Origin: Bryobacterales bacterium
Lineage (GTDB): Bacteria > Acidobacteriota > Terriglobia > Bryobacterales > Bryobacteraceae
Assembly (NCBI GenBank): GCA_027450225.1
Contig: DAIDJK010000100.1
Location: 1-37,059 of the forward strand
Direction: 5' to 3'
Length of the DNA stretch: 37,059 nucleotides
Shown piece by piece: positions 36,070-37,059 of this stretch. Within the stretch, counting starts at the first letter, position 1; each line of letters begins with the position of its first letter. A program made the translations under genes and the position numbers. Under the pieces are notes generated by a model. That model worked only from the letters and a program-made list of their open reading frames with translations. It had not been told where the DNA came from and did not search any database.

Positions 36070-37059
36070 CAACCAGCAGCCCGAACACGTGGTCGGCATC
36101 GACCTCGGTACCACCAACAGCCTCGTCGCTTACATGAACCTGACGCGGCCCGAAGTGATTCCGGGCGACGACCCCGCCGACAACAACAACAGGCTGGTTC
36201 CGAGCGTGGTTTCCGTTTCGCCCGATGGTGAAATCATCGTCGGGAACCGGGCGCGCCGCGAACTGATCGACCACCCCGACCGCACAATCTATTCGGTCAA
36301 ACGGCTGATGGGGCGCGGCGTCGCGGACGTTCAGGAAGAACTGAAGCTCTTCCCCTTTCGTATCGCCCCGGGCAGCGAATCCGTCATCCGCGTGCAACTC
36401 GGTGAGAAGACATTTACGCCGCCCGAAATCTCCGCCTTCATCCTTCGCCGTCTGAAACAGAACGCCGAAGCCTTCCTCGGCGGCCCGGTCACGAAGGCCG
36501 TCATCACCGTGCCGGCGTATTTCAACGACGCCCAGCGCCAGGCTACGCGCGACGCCGGCCGCATCGCCGGTCTCGAAGTTCTTCGGCTGGTCAATGAGCC
36601 GACGGCCGCCGCGCTCGCCTACGGTCTCGACAAACGCCGCGAAGGCATCATCGCCGTCTACGATCTGGGCGGCGGCACTTTCGATATCTCCATCCTGCGC
36701 CTGCACGAAGGCATTTTCGAAGTCCTCGCCACCAACGGCGACACGCATCTTGGCGGCGACGATATCGACAATCGTCTGCTCCGCATCGCCCTTGAAGACA
36801 TCCAGAGCGAATGGGGCGAAGATCTTTCGCACAGCGGCGAGGCGGTTCAGACTCTGCGCCGCGATGTGATCCGCGCCAAGGAAGCTCTCTCGTTCGCCCC
36901 GGCCGCCGAAATCGTATTCGACTGGCGCGGCCGGCACTACGCCCGCGAAATCAGCCGCGAGCTTTTCGAAAATCTGATCCGCGACATCGTCGATCGCACG
37001 CTCGGCCCCTGCCGCGACTGCATGCGCGATGCGAACGTCACGCCCGAACAAATCGACGA
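36050..37059 (+). CDS. hscA: Hsp70-family chaperone HscA, 3' truncated by window edge
   Basis: The frame from ATG 36050 stays open to the right edge and is absent from the ORF track for that reason. It encodes the first 336 residues of an Hsp70: [15 protein letters not shown] (phosphate 1), [34 protein letters not shown] and [16 protein letters not shown] (phosphate 2), then [13 protein letters not shown]. The N-terminus is shifted about 15 residues relative to DnaK, with MFQIEFD before the first strand, as in HscA. The gap-free arrangement after hscB, with a 20-base overlap, and the LPPVK motif in IscU support HscA rather than DnaK. It uses ATP to release clusters from IscU. The peptide-binding half lies outside the window. 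Confidence 0.94.
   Translation, partial: MFQIEFDNQQPEHVVGIDLGTTNSLVAYMNLTRPEVIPGDDPADNNNRLVPSVVSVSPDGEIIVGNRARRELIDHPDRTIYSVKRLMGRGVADVQEELKLFPFRIAPGSESVIRVQLGEKTFTPPEISAFILRRLKQNAEAFLGGPVTKAVITVPAYFNDAQRQATRDAGRIAGLEVLRLVNEPTAAALAYGLDKRREGIIAVYDLGGGTFDISILRLHEGIFEVLATNGDTHLGGDDIDNRLLRIALEDIQSEWGEDLSHSGEAVQTLRRDVIRAKEALSFAPAAEIVFDWRGRHYAREISRELFENLIRDIVDRTLGPCRDCMRDANVTPEQID

Overview
The window is a 37 kb piece of a GC-rich, Gram-negative-type bacterial chromosome. The gene content suggests Acidobacteriota, most likely a Bryobacterales/Solibacter-like lineage: Tat-exported enolase-superfamily and carboxylesterase proteins, a TonB-ExbB-ExbD-ExbD-TPR lipoprotein operon, a Kdo hydroxylase, large YncE-phosphoesterase fusions and an IscR/IscS/IscU/IscA/HscB/HscA cluster. 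This placement comes from gene content remembered from related genomes, not from a search. Almost the whole window is coding. No tRNA, rRNA, CRISPR array, insertion sequence or prophage gene was seen.

Layout. 1-3.6 kb: two tandem enolase-superfamily (mandelate racemase/muconate lactonizing type) genes, the first cut by the window edge and lacking one expected metal ligand, then a Tat-exported type B carboxylesterase. 4-9 kb: single genes in alternating orientation, namely a molybdopterin-binding-domain protein, a HAD phosphatase, a YncE-like beta-propeller, a Kdo hydroxylase (lipopolysaccharide core), a PP2C phosphatase and a Crp/Fnr regulator. 9.3-14.3 kb: a beta-propeller/phosphoesterase fusion, then a hybrid histidine kinase whose membrane domain carries the copper and ethylene-binding signature of plant ETR1. 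14.4-17.8 kb: dnaE on the minus strand. 18-21.4 kb: a minus-strand energy-transduction operon tonB-exbB-exbD-exbD-TPR lipoprotein, closed by a strong hairpin terminator. 21.6-26.1 kb: tgt-yajC-secD-secF on the minus strand; SecF carries an unusual helix-hairpin-helix insertion. 26.3-32 kb: recA on the plus strand, then a four-PAS histidine kinase and priA on the minus strand. 32-37 kb: a small VOC (glyoxalase-fold) gene and the ISC iron-sulfur cluster assembly operon, which runs off the right edge inside hscA.

How genes work together. tgt-yajC-secD-secF pairs tRNA queuosine modification with the Sec accessory complex in the order common in bacteria. The Ton operon supplies proton-driven energy to outer-membrane receptors not encoded here. 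The ISC operon has a sigma-70-like promoter overlapped by a sequence resembling an IscR type 1 operator, which suggests autoregulation by the first gene product.

Most interesting points: the ETR1-like sensor kinase, the HscB with a zinc module that looks like the animal mitochondrial HSCB one, the SecF insertion, the enolase-superfamily paralogue missing a metal ligand, and the putative IscR operator. No wholly new multi-gene system was recognised; the rest is mostly housekeeping.
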